A stretch of 64,000 nt of DNA from Xiphophorus maculatus (Eukaryota; Chordata; Actinopteri; Cyprinodontiformes; Poeciliidae): assembly GCF_002775205.1 (NCBI RefSeq), contig NC_036456.1, positions 7,467,463 through 7,531,462 of the forward strand, read 5' to 3'. Numbering within the stretch: position 1 is the stretch's first letter; the number at the start of each line of letters is the position of its first letter. A model generated the notes under the pieces. It saw nothing but the letters and a program-made list of their open reading frames with translations. It did no database searches and had not been told where the DNA came from. The position numbers and the translations under genes are program-made. Of this stretch, positions 45,801 to 56,050 are shown piece by piece.

Positions 45801-46508
45801 GAAGCACATTAGGTCCAGCCAGTTCCTGGAAATGAGGTGGATGGATCATTTTTGCATTTCAACACTTAGAAATTGGTTTTAAGGAAATTCGGTGTGAGCT
45901 CAAACCATCAGCGAAACTGGAGAGGAAAATCTGAATTGGGAAAATCCCAGATTAAGGAACATGTCTTGTTGGCAGCGCGATAGCACAACAGACGTACTTT
46001 GTCCATACTTGTCCAAACAGATGAAAATACGGCCCCCGTTTTCAGACTCTGACAAATTACCGTGTAGGGTCAGCTTGTTGGTTTCAGTTACAGAATTAGC
46101 CCCTGAAAAGATCCCCTCCTTCTGACCGAGGAGCAGTGTGGGGTAAGGAAGTTTTCAAAAGGGATCCAGTTACTGCTTAAATATTCTTCCCTTAGATTTA
46201 TTTATTCTCATCTTTTTTTTTTTTTACCACTTACACACATATACGGTTTCATTTTAATCTTATAAAGTAACTGCATGTTCGATTGAAAATGTCAAGAGTC
46301 TTTTGAAACGAATTTGACAACAACAACAAAAAAGATTGATTCCTTTTTGGTTGAATGTTTATTTGAGCACGACAACGGAGCGCGACACACGCACAGCTAA
46401 CTTGGCTGCACTCAGTTATAGCACCCCCCCACTCTGACATGTAATATGTCTTGGAATACTTCTCTAAATGTTCGGTTCCCACTGCTAATCACCGTTGTGT
46501 TTTCTTAC
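45801..46508. other. Intergenic, no gene recognised
   Basis: No supported feature. Confidence 0.3.
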
Positions 46509-46644
46509 CAAGGTAATACTGACTGACTCTCATTTGCACACTGACAAACAGGGTCGCATTGATGAGCTGCAGGGCTTGCTGGACAGCTGCGGTGTCAGAG
46601 GAGGTGTACATCTGGAGAAAAGCTTGCGAGGAGGTCAGCTTCCA
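46509..46644 (-). CDS. Candidate orphan internal exon (minus strand)
   Basis: 136 bases, open throughout in one frame, bounded on the minus strand by a pyrimidine-rich acceptor (CCCTTTGCTTAG) and a good donor (CTTGG|TAAG or CTTG|GTAAGA). Translation begins WKLTSSQAFLQMYTSSDTAA and continues VQQALQLINATLFVSVQMRV then SQYYL. Third positions are clearly GC-richer than the surrounding DNA, which favours real coding use. I do not recognise the protein. No flanking exons were found on the same strand, so it may be one exon of a gene with large introns, a relic, or chance. Confidence 0.35.
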
Positions 46645-48171
46645 CTAAGCAAAGGGGTTGCTCTGGGGAGTGAGTGAGATGATGGAAGAGAGAGAAAGCG
46701 CTACGACAGAAGCTGGACGGATAGCAGAAGGGCTTCGACATCTAACAGCAGGGGGTATAGCAAAAAGGAGGAGTCAGATTTTTTTTTTTCCTCTGCTGGA
46801 GGAGAGGAAACCCATAGACATCCTCTTTGAAAACCTCATGCATCACCGTTTGAACACTGCGGAATGTCATTCTCTACCGGTGTGGGGTGTTTGCCACGTC
46901 TTCCAACCAAACAAACAAATGGAGTTCAAGTTACTAATTAAAAACATGTTTCTTAGCATTTCTTGCTCTACTCTTCGCTTCGTCCAGAGGGTCTGGACCC
47001 TCGGCTTTTTAGAAATGACTGCTGTCTTGAGATGTGGACTCTGTTGAAATTTAACATTTTATCCAATGGCTAACATCTAGCCGTGTCCTCTGTAGTGTGC
47101 TAGTTTGCTGCTACCGGAACTCGCCTGTGCTGTAAACAACCATCCACCACTGCAAAGGAAAGAGTGTCAGACTGAATGAGGCAGCTGTTAATGCTAATTC
47201 AATATTTGGAAACGGGGCCAACATGGACTGGACGACTCTGTTCACTTCCTCTGCTGCAAACAACACGCAGACTACAATTCCAAAACAGCGCAGAAAATCT
47301 GCGTCGCCATTTGGATCGATTGAAATTCTACCAGAGAAATCCACTTCGATGGGAGAAAGCACAGATGGAGCGCTAAGGGGAGATGAGAATCGAGCAGAAG
47401 GCAATGGCTAATGTTAACATTTCCTAATTGTGACAAGAAATCTTTCTTCAAATGTTTTATTATTTTTTTATTTATTGCACAATATCCATCCTTCCATTCA
47501 TTGTTTGTTGTGCTTGTCCAAGCTCAGGTTGCAGCTGCCAATCCAGAGACCTGGACATGTTAGCAATTAAGCTTTTGCTTGGTTTATAGATTTAAATAAA
47601 GATCAAATGTACTTTTGTCATACGCAATAAGAAAAATATCAATGAGAGTTACTGATAAAGTGAGCATGGGACCCAACAAGACAGCTCATGGATATTACCC
47701 AGAATTATTTGCTAGCCCATTGAAAGCATACTGAAGTATCTCGGGTCATTTGCTGTAGTAACATGCTAAAAGTGCCCAGGAAAACTTTTAATGTCAACAG
47801 CTGCCGAGCGCACGCACTTAAAGTGAAGCCATCGTACTGTTTAGCTAGGCTTAAGCATATCTTTAGGATGATGCAAAAAGCTTGTGCCACTGGAAGACAC
47901 TGGAGTTAGAAGGAATCCAAGCGGAGCTGCACACTCTGACAACTAAAAGACATATTTGAGGTGCAGTACCTAAACCAGCAGGTTGCCCGGCTTATCTTTG
48001 GGCTCTTGACTCTGAAGGTGCAGCTGATGGATAATGTCTGTGATTTACTTTGTTTTTAGCAAGACATGAATCTGGCAGCAAACACTTCAGAGAGGAAAAA
48101 AACCCAGAGATTTTTCATTGGCAATAACTTGGAGAAATTGTTATAGAAAAACATGTTTTGTGGCATGACGG
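46645..48171. other. Intergenic, with repeat shared with 15.8 kb
   Basis: Positions 47197-47400 share diverged text with 15780-15960 (AATATTTGGAA, CAACATGGACTGGACG, CTTCCTCTGC). This indicates an old unidentified interspersed repeat. No gene was seen. Confidence 0.35.
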
Positions 48172-48292
48172 TACTCCATCTATCCATTGTCTGTACCCAC
48201 GCTGCTGCGTGAGGAAGAGACAGGCTACACCCTGGACAGGTTGCAAGTCCATCAGCTGGGCAACACAAACACACGCCGGCCCAACAACCATG

Positions 48293-48328
<36 letters not shown>

Positions 48329-49395
48329 GAAGGGCAAGTTGGAGAGACCAGACAACCGAACAGTCACGTTTTTTGAACTGTGGGAAGCCGGACAGAACCC
48401 GCGCATGTCAGTGACGTGCGGTCAGGGGAGGCAGGTGAGGCAGTGCCTCACCAGCCATCATGGAAAGAAAGAAAATATATAATCATAAAGTAATTTAAAT
48501 TGTTATATTCATCCGGTGGTTTGTACTAAAAAATATTTATTTTTCATGTAGCTTCACCAATTTCGATTTTTATTTGTTCAAAATCGCTGAATTTTCTTAT
48601 TTTCCCATTCAAATGCTTGGAAGCGATGCCGGTGAGGCAGCAGCGAGCTCTGCCTCACCTTGGATTGCGCAACCCCTGGCTCTGCGCTGGCTGCTAAGCG
48701 GAGAGAGCATGTTGCTGTACGGCGTCAATAAAATGGTTTAAACAAATTTAATATGTGAACTTATTTCCAATAATTTAGCTTATGTATATAATGTACAGTG
48801 CTTTTTGTCACCAACTGTGTTTGTGTAACGTGTTTCGTGTAATGAGCGATTATAAACGGCAGAGAACAGGTTCGAGGTGAGGCAGGCAGTTCTCTTGCCT
48901 CATGGCAGGGGGCGCTCAAGATCCCAGACGTTCGTCTTGTTCACTCCTCAACTGCCGAGTAAGTGACAGCGAGCTAGGCTAAACGATTCGGGAAGCAAGT
49001 CAAGTGCAGCGATAGATTGATCTCCATTGAGACAGAGAGACTTTTAAAACTGAAGGAAGATAAGGAGGACTTCTGTTGCAAAGTGACGGATGTTTTTGTG
49101 CAGAAGGAGCGACGCATGGACTTCATTTATAAGTAAAGGTAAGACAGTAATAACATTTATTTTGTTTTGTTTTTTAAGGAAATGTGTGTTTTGTGAGCTA
49201 CAGTTTGTATGTGTAAGGATGCAGAAGTGAAACATAACCTGTAAACTGCTGTCAATCTATGCATCTATTTGCAAATCTGATTCTGATGACGTCAGTGCCT
49301 CACCAGCTATGAACCTCACCGCACGTCACTGGCGCATGTACTGGCAGAAGATACAAACTCCCAGGCTGGGATTCAAACCTGGGATCTGATTGCTC
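48172..49395 (-). mobile_element. SINE copy split by a hAT element
   Basis: 48172-48408 carries the body of the same SINE as 33250-33622, with a long CA microsatellite (about 48293-48321). The head with its B box (GGTTTGAATCCC on the minus strand) resumes at 49340-49395. Between them sits the 923-bp hAT element. The SINE is therefore older than the hAT insertion. Confidence 0.75.
48409..49331. mobile_element. hAT element, 923 bp, 8-bp target duplication GCGCATGT
   Basis: Ends CAGTGACGTGCGGT and ACCGCACGTCACTG form a perfect 14-bp inverted repeat. GCGCATGT is duplicated outside (48401-48408 and 49332-49339). Subterminal text is rich in GTGAGGCA/TGCCTCAC words. The right half has a readable coding remnant (ETERLLKLKEDKEDFCCKV, from about 49029, then a stop after DFIYK) followed by a GTAAG donor-like site. 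This suggests an internally deleted derivative of an autonomous element. Confidence 0.92.
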
Positions 49396-50139
49396 CAAGA
49401 AAGTGAGAAATGGGGTAAATTTTCCTTATACTGATATCAGAAACAAGATAGATGATTTAATTCAATCAAAGGGGGGTAACACTAGCTATCAGGAGGAGGG
49501 TGTCTTTACCTTCCCCCTGACTAAATACAATTTTTTAAAAATATCTTTTGTTAAATGAATTAAAAAAGGTTTTTTTTTCTGATGTTTGTCATTTAATTTC
49601 TCTGTTCTCCAGACGTTAAAAGATTAAATTAGACAGATGACTATTTGTTGACAAAGGACTAATTATTTAATGGGATTTCCTAATTTTTCGCGTAGCTGTA
49701 TCTGACTTTTTTTTAATTATATGAATCCATCTTAGATAAAAGAGATGAATTCTGATTCATAAGGTCAATTAGAACTAGAGGACAGCGCCCTCTGGCGGGT
49801 CAGACTGGAACTGAGTGAAACTCAGACACGCACAGACTTATAAACACAATAACATGACATGTTTGGGTTACAGCGTTCAGTTTATGATTTTTTTTAATTT
49901 TTTTTACACAAACCATGACGTTGACGAAATGTTTGACCGGAAATAAGAAGCTGAAAAGAAGCTAACACTCTTAGCGGCACAAATGAATGAATAAAACCGA
50001 GATGTTTTCCATTATTTCTATTAAAGATTAAACCAGCTGAGGTTTCTCTAGTTTCTCGCGCTCACACTTTTCCTGTGTGTTTTGGCAGTGAGTGGCATTA
50101 CAGTCCCGTGTCTTGAGTCTCGCTGAAACAAAAAAGGAA
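49396..50139. other. Upstream of the TNF-type gene, no gene recognised
   Basis: AT-rich; includes T runs at 49570 and 49890. No open frame of note. Confidence 0.35.
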
Positions 50140-50534
50140 ACCGCATGTGTGTGTCGCTGCGCGTGCGCGCGCGCGCGCGCGCATTCCTCCACAGCTCCAG
50201 GGTGATGAAGAGGTTAAGCCTGCCCCTCCGCGCTGCGCTCTCTCTCGGTTTTCAGCCCACCAGCCCAGCTGCCTCCTCCAATCCAACCTCATACGGCAGC
50301 TGAGCGGAGCGCCGAGCAGACATGGACACATCCACGCTTTAACTTTCGCCGCTCTGCCTTCTCCTGCCTCCCTTGCGCTGAGCTCCCAGTGTAGAGAAAG
50401 AAAAAAAAAAGACTTCACTGGTTGGCGGCCGCATGGGAATGTAAACATTTCTTCTCCTCCTTCTCCTTTTTTCCCAACAATTTCCACTTAATCCCGTCAC
50501 TTTCCGTGGAAGGGCTATTGTTGTTCCAGGCTTC
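50140..50534 (+). promoter_or_regulatory. CpG-rich promoter / 5' UTR of TNF-type gene
   Basis: CpG-dense sequence upstream of the start codon. It includes an alternating GC tract (about 50160-50182, GCGTGCGCGCGCGCGCGCGC) able to adopt Z-DNA, and pyrimidine-rich 5' UTR-like sequence near 50440-50480. The start site cannot be fixed. Confidence 0.5.
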
Positions 50535-50798
50535 ATGCTCCCCTCATGCGTCGGGAAAGCCATGGCCTCTCCAAGCGCACAGCAGCACCACCACCAGCAG
50601 CAGAACCAGGACTACTTCAGGTCGGTGAGCAGCGAGTCCACCACCTACATGATGGTCCCCACGGGGAGCCCCGGCGGGACCGCGCGCCGGGAGGCACCGT
50701 CCAAGCTGTGGTTGGCCATGGTGGTGATCGTGGTCGTGGTCCTGCAGATTGCGTCCACCACTGGGCTCTTTGTCTACCTGAACATGTCCATCTCACAG
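50535..50798 (+). CDS. First coding exon of a TNF-superfamily-type ligand (type II membrane protein)
   Basis: 88 codons if the first ATG (50535) is used, 79 from the ATG at 50562, which has the better context (GCCATGG). The exon ends CTCACAG|GTAGGAGC in phase 0. Residues from 50562: a His/Gln-rich start (QQHHHQQQNQDYF), a Ser/Thr/Gly stretch, basic anchor residues (ARREAPSK), then one hydrophobic span at about 49-72 (LWLAMVVIVVVVLQIASTTG and onward to YLNMSISQ). Short cytoplasmic tail, single span and an exon junction just outside the membrane match TNF ligands. An adjacent A-kinase-anchor-like gene favours tnfsf11 (RANKL), which neighbours AKAP11 in mammals. No TNF-homology exon is visible downstream, so the identity is unproven; another type II protein is possible. 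Confidence 0.65.
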
Positions 50799-51500
50799 GT
50801 AGGAGCTGCTTCCCACTTGCTTTTCAAAGTGTGTCTTTACAGCATGTGCGCGCGCCTTCTAAAATGTCAAAGATCGGTCAAAAATCTATCGCTTAACATT
50901 AAGGTACTGATATCATCTCACAGCTGTGCCGGATGTGGCCATTTCCATCGCTATAACCGTAGATTTAGTGGATGTTTATCTTCTGAAGCGATTTCCAGAA
51001 ATGTTACCTAATGATGTGTTTTGGGATAATAGGTCAAACTTTAATTTCTGAGGTTTTTAATTGATTAGTTGAGGTTCTTCCCCACATTTTTAAAATTTAT
51101 TTATTTTGACATGTTATGAACTTTCGGGTGCATCGTTCATTCTGGGCTCTTGCTCTACCTGAACATGTTCGTGTCGCAGGCAAGAGCTGTTTGCCACTTG
51201 TTTTTAAAAGTGGCAAACAGCCACTTATATATATACAGATATGTAATATCGCAATTTTCACCGCTGTAAACATAGATTTATTGGATGTTTTTCACCTATT
51301 TTCACAAATGCTACCTGTTGATGTTTTTGTCTAACTTGAACTTTTGAGGTTTTTAATTGGTTAAGCGGAAGGAAGTTTTGGCTCCCTCACTTTTTGACAC
51401 GCTAGCTTTCCGAGTGTCTCGTGCACCCCGGGCTCGTGCTCTTTTTACCTGGACATGTTCACGTCGCGGCTGTTTCCCACTCAGCTGCCTGTCAGCCGAG
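50745..51500 (+). repeat. Threefold decayed tandem copy of exon-1 end and donor region
   Basis: The block ending exon 1 (GGGCTCTTTGTCTACCTGAA, CATGTCCATCTCACAGGTAG, then GAGCTGCTTCCCACTTG) recurs at about 51143-51211 (GGGCTCTTGCTCTACCTGAA, CATGTTCGTGTCGCAGGCAA, GAGCTGTTTGCCACTTG). It recurs again, more decayed, at about 51430-51490. Similarity between copies 1 and 2 extends through the intron (GTAGATTTAGTGGATGTTT against ATAGATTTATTGGATGTTT; GAGGTTTTTAATTG in both). Copy 2 has lost the GT donor (GGCAAG). Confidence 0.75.
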
Positions 51501-52494
51501 GCAACAAATCTTCATCGGATGAAACACACAGATCTTTTCTTTGTTGGAGAAACACACATAAACTAGCCACGAAACAAGCTATGAAAAAGCTGAGTGGTTG
51601 CTTTTACAAACTTGCTAACACAAATGCTGCATTATAAAACAAAATGGAAGGTTTTAGGACACGCTTTTTTTTTTTTTTTTTTTTTGACTTGTTAGTCGTT
51701 TTTGGGAGGAGGCATGTCCTGCCAGACCGTGGGCTCCTCAAACAACGCAATTCAGAAGCAATCCCGATTTTGTGTTTTGCTCTGTCCAGCTGGGTTTATT
51801 GAGCAGAAATGAGTTCAGCCTTGTGTGTAAAAGGAGGGGAGCATATTGGAGCCATTTGGGCAAGCGGAGGCTGCGAGCTCTTAAGTAGGTTACAGATGTT
51901 GTGTGCAGAGGTGAAAAATGGGGGTCAGTAATGGAGGTGACTCAGACTCCTGGGCTCTGACAAAATGTCATTCTTATCTTCTGAAATAATTCCATAAATA
52001 ATGCGTAACGCACTTTGTCTGTATCTCTTAAAACATTCTGCTTGAGAATGGGTTGGTGATATCTCATAATTCAAAACTAAGCTCAGACAAGTAAAACAGT
52101 AGTGTCTTTTTTTTGTTGTTGTTGTTTTACTCCTGCAGATAATGAAAGTGAAAGTCACCAGTTAGAATTGAAATCAGAAGCAACTTGTTGCTCACTGAGT
52201 CACAGCAAGGGGGGAAATGCACTTTTTTAAAGCCGCCGTTTGTTTTGCCTCTGCTCGGTGGACTCTTACAGACTCATCAGATAGGACAGATAGAGCTTAT
52301 CAGTCTCTTTGACTCACGATTGTGTCAAAGTCCATCTGTGTCTCCTTTCTCTTCCCATTTCCAATAAACAGCAATCAGATCGAGCCACTGGCGTAAGCAG
52401 GAAGAAGCCTCTGCTGTTTGCTAAGTTGACTGCCAGATAAGATGCTTGGTTTCGGATGCTCCCAAAAGAAGTGCCACATACAAATATACGCAAT
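51501..52494. other. Probable intron 1 of the TNF-type gene, no further exon seen
   Basis: No splice-flanked frame with TNF-like character. A T22-like run lies at about 51667. Confidence 0.35.
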
Positions 52495-53000
52495 GCCTTT
52501 GAACTTTTTTCGCATTTGGTCATGCTGCAACCGCAAACCTCAATATATTTTGCTGGAACTTTAAAACTTGAAAAGTGTAGCATGCGTTTTATCCAGTGCC
52601 CTCGTGTCAGTACCCTATAAAACAACTTCTCACTGAAATTACAGCCACTAGTATCTTGAGGAATTTCTCAAACCGCCTGTGGGCATCCAGAGACTGAAAG
52701 CTGAACTTAATATACTCTATAAAATTACTCAAACTCAATCATGCTCCGGAGCACCTGTTAACTTCAATCTTAAAGTCTTACCACATATATTCAATTAGGT
52801 TTAGATTGGAATGTGAATATGCATTGACGCATTCTCACTGATGTGGTCTTGGCGAACTGGTTTGAGTGAAATACATACCACTTTTTTTTTAACTTGTACA
52901 ACATTTTGAAAACCAGCGCTTTTTCATGCAACTTCTTGTTGCTCTGCCACATGACATCCCAATACACTGAAGTAAAATTCTTAAGGATAAGAAGGAAGTG
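52495..53000. mobile_element. Degraded Tc1/mariner-like relic
   Basis: GAACTTTTTTCGCATTTGGT, CATGCTGCAACCGCAAACCT, TGAAAAGTGTAGCATGCG, CATCCAGAGACTGAAA and CAATCTTAAAGTCTTACCAC follow the order of the family whose other end is seen at 38985-39090. The minus-strand open frame of 171 codons at 52791-53306 partly lies in it and is not a recognisable intact transposase. Confidence 0.55.
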
Positions 53001-55850
53001 AAGTGCTGTCTTGGTTATGCTTATATTCCAACAGGAGATCCAGAGTGTTTTTTTTTTTCCTTTCTGCTGCATTGTCCAGTCTGCGTCGTGGTTCGTCTTT
53101 AGTTCTACCCCGGGGTCATCGCGGAGTGTGTCCAGCACTGTCAAGCACTTCACACACACTCTCCTGTTGCGCATGTGTGAGAAAGCAAATATCCAGAGAA
53201 TATGTGACAACAGGATGTCTACCAGAGCTTCTGCGTCAACCAGGTCTTTTGTGACATTTTTTAATTGATGCTTTGCTTCCAAGCATCCAGGGTTAATTGT
53301 AATCACTGAAAGTAGTTCTGAATGGACTGCTGATGATCAGCAGTTCAAGAATGTTTCACACATTTTTCATTTTCCATTTTCAAAGGAGTGTTATTCGTTG
53401 GTTTGCTTGTCCATTGGCTTTGGCTTCTCCTTTCCTGTCCTGTGTCCACCATCCAATCATTTGTCTTTACATCCAGCTGTATATTAGACAATCTGCTTAT
53501 TCATTCATCTTTTGTCTTTCAGTCTGTTGATCCATGCATCCAGCTATTTGCAAAGCTATCAGTTTTTCTTCTTTTTGTCCTTCCATCTGTTGATCCAGCT
53601 ATCCGTGTCAGTACTTTTTTCTATCATAACACTGCCATATGTGTTTTTTTTTCTATCGGTTCTTTGTTCGCTTGGAAATAACTGCCATAAACTCATGCTG
53701 AACTTTCGTATTCATAATTCAAAATCTGAAAAACAAGTTACCCTGATGCTCCTCTGACTTCTGCAAGCCTTTTCTTGTTCTTTGGCCTCTCAGAAACATG
53801 ACTTTAAATGCTTTTAAAAGCGTATTTTAATATTTAATGTCAGTATTCGTTGTCAGTTTTCTGCATTCACATCCGGAAGCAAAATTTTGTTGTATTTTAC
53901 GCTCTCTTTTATTAACCTGAGAAGAAGCAGCACGTGTGTTTACTTTAAGAACCACTGAAGTCAAGGTTCTGGTTTTAAATCGGCCCAGCGGTTAAATTTG
54001 CGAGTGTTAAAAGGAGCCCATCTGTTTCACTCCAAACAACTCGATATATTACCGGTCCATTCGGAGACGTCCAAGGTGACAAGCGGTTGGATGGGGAGCG
54101 GAATCAGTCATGACACTAGATGGAGAGACTTAATGAAAAACATGGGGCTTGTGTGTGTCTCTATGTGTGTGTGTGTGTGTGCAGGGGGGGAATCCCCTGG
54201 TTCCCATGTGAAGGCCAGCTATTTTTAATCTGGAAACAGGCCCTTTTCTTTCGCTTTGCGGCCCGCTCAACAGGCCGTGCCAGTCTGCTTACGGGACAAA
54301 AGATATGCGGGACAATAAACATTGTATGGCGGAGGAATTCTCTGGAGCTTCGGCATTCACACGAAAACAAACAAACACGTGCAAATACAGAAGCGGCTAG
54401 GCACGGATTCGACGCTGCTGGATGAAGCAAAAACATCAAACCAGGGATATACATCCAGATCATAAGCTCTGCAGCTGCGAGACAAGTCGAGAGAGTGCAT
54501 TTGGGCAGCTTTCCCAATACATGACAGTAAATGAAAACAACTGAAAGCTAGCTCTCTTTCCCCCACACCCCCAAGCATTTTAAATCACATCTAGCTTAAG
54601 TACCCCCACAATTTTTCCTAACAATGTTACATAAAGGCAAGAAATGGGGAGCTTGTGATCCTACACATCTGGTAAGATAACTTTGTGAAGGGCAGGAAAT
54701 TACATCAAACCAGTAAATCACAACTAGAAATAAACTTGAAACTTCAAGTAATTTAATGCTTTAGTTTATGTGTGTCTACATTTTTTTTTTCATTTCACAA
54801 ACTTTTCCTCATGTTGGGTAAATTTAAAAGCATTGTTCCAGAGCAAGGCAGTCAGTCTTGTAGTGTACATTTATAGTTCTCGCAGTACTGAAGCTAAATT
54901 ACTTGGGGGTGGACTGTACAAGACTTATGTTTTTTTGCTAATTGGGATTTGATGATTTAGAATTGGTTAAAGCAAAGACATGTTGCACGTCATTGTTTAC
55001 ATCCGGGAATTTTGCGCATACGCACAACGTTGGAGGGGAAAAAAATTGTTCTTTTACGTGCCATCCATAGCCGTGATGCCGGGGTAAAACAACTCCGTTA
55101 AAATGAAACCTGGAGATGTAGGTATTATTAATTTAGTACAGTGTGCCCCAGCAAAGGGAAAATAATGCAGAAAAACAGTTTTAGAATAACTCAAAACCAT
55201 TCAAATTCTTCTTTTTTCTCACTCGGCTAGCTACAGACTTGTTGCCATAGCAGCTGGCAAACAACAACGGCGCTAGTGTATCAGGACACGCTACCAAAAA
55301 AACGTGCCGTCATTTCCCAAACAAAGAGCAGAACATTCAGTCCGTTACAGTTTTACATTTACAGAGTTGATGTTTATTTTGTGATTATTAATAAAAGATT
55401 GTTTGAACACAGCGGTGGTTGATTAGCTCATTTAAACACCTGCTCTACTAATTATCTGTCAGACTGCTGGTGTGTGGGTCACCTTGGTTTTTTTGACTGA
55501 ACCGAAACACACCGAATTCTGCAGCCCACCTACATGTCAAGGTTGTCTAAGTCAAGCTAGCATAGCTCCCACCTCTCTCTAACTTTTTTTTTTAATTTAA
55601 ACTTTTTCCTGACCTTGTCATCTAGTTGTAGTGTTGACAATTAGTAGCAAAGCACTGCGTCCCTTTTGTTTTTTGTATATCACACGTACATTTAAGATTT
55701 AGCGGGTTAGACAGATAAAACCAATCATAGTCATTTTTGGCCAGCAGTGTTTTGCCCTCCAGCGTAAAGCTGAGGGTCGGGATCATGCGTGATCACGCCA
55801 CACAGGCATCGGCATGATAACGTGCTATAGGCATGTTATTGTCATAAAAA
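53001..55850. other. Intron or intergenic, no gene recognised
   Basis: No exon supported. A (TG)n tract lies near 54162-54181. Confidence 0.35.
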
Positions 55851-56050
55851 ATTGCACATGGTGGCCTCGTGCTAAGTGGTGGAGCAGGTGTGCAACATAC
55901 CGAGGCATCGGTCCTCGATGCAGCTGTTCTGGGTTCGATTCCAGACCCCTGGTCATTTCCTGCATGTCTTCCCCTTCTCTCTGCTCTACTTCCTGTCCAG
56001 CTACCAATGAATAAGAGCCACTAGTGCCAAAAAATCCTCTAAAAACAACA
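55851..56050 (+). mobile_element. tRNA-derived SINE (second family)
   Basis: The head GCTAAGTGGTGGAGCAGGTG fits a polymerase III box A, and GGGTTCGATTCCAGACCCC contains a good box B about 55 bases later. The body CATTTCCTGCATGTCTTCCC and TCTCTGCTCTACTTCCTG leads to an A-rich tail (CCAAAAAATCCTCTAAAAAC). It is unrelated to the SINE at 11184, 33250 and 48172. Confidence 0.75.

Noticed and set aside
50098..50491. Long frames on both strands in the CpG-rich promoter
   Set aside because: High GC content removes stops; the sequence has 5' UTR/promoter character and no protein signature.
52791..53306. 171-codon minus-strand frame
   Set aside because: Overlaps a degraded Tc1-like relic; no catalytic motif or intact domain recognisable.
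55851..55960. Apparent tRNA gene (good box A and box B)
   Set aside because: No complete cloverleaf can be drawn, and the downstream body and A-rich tail mark it as a tRNA-derived SINE.
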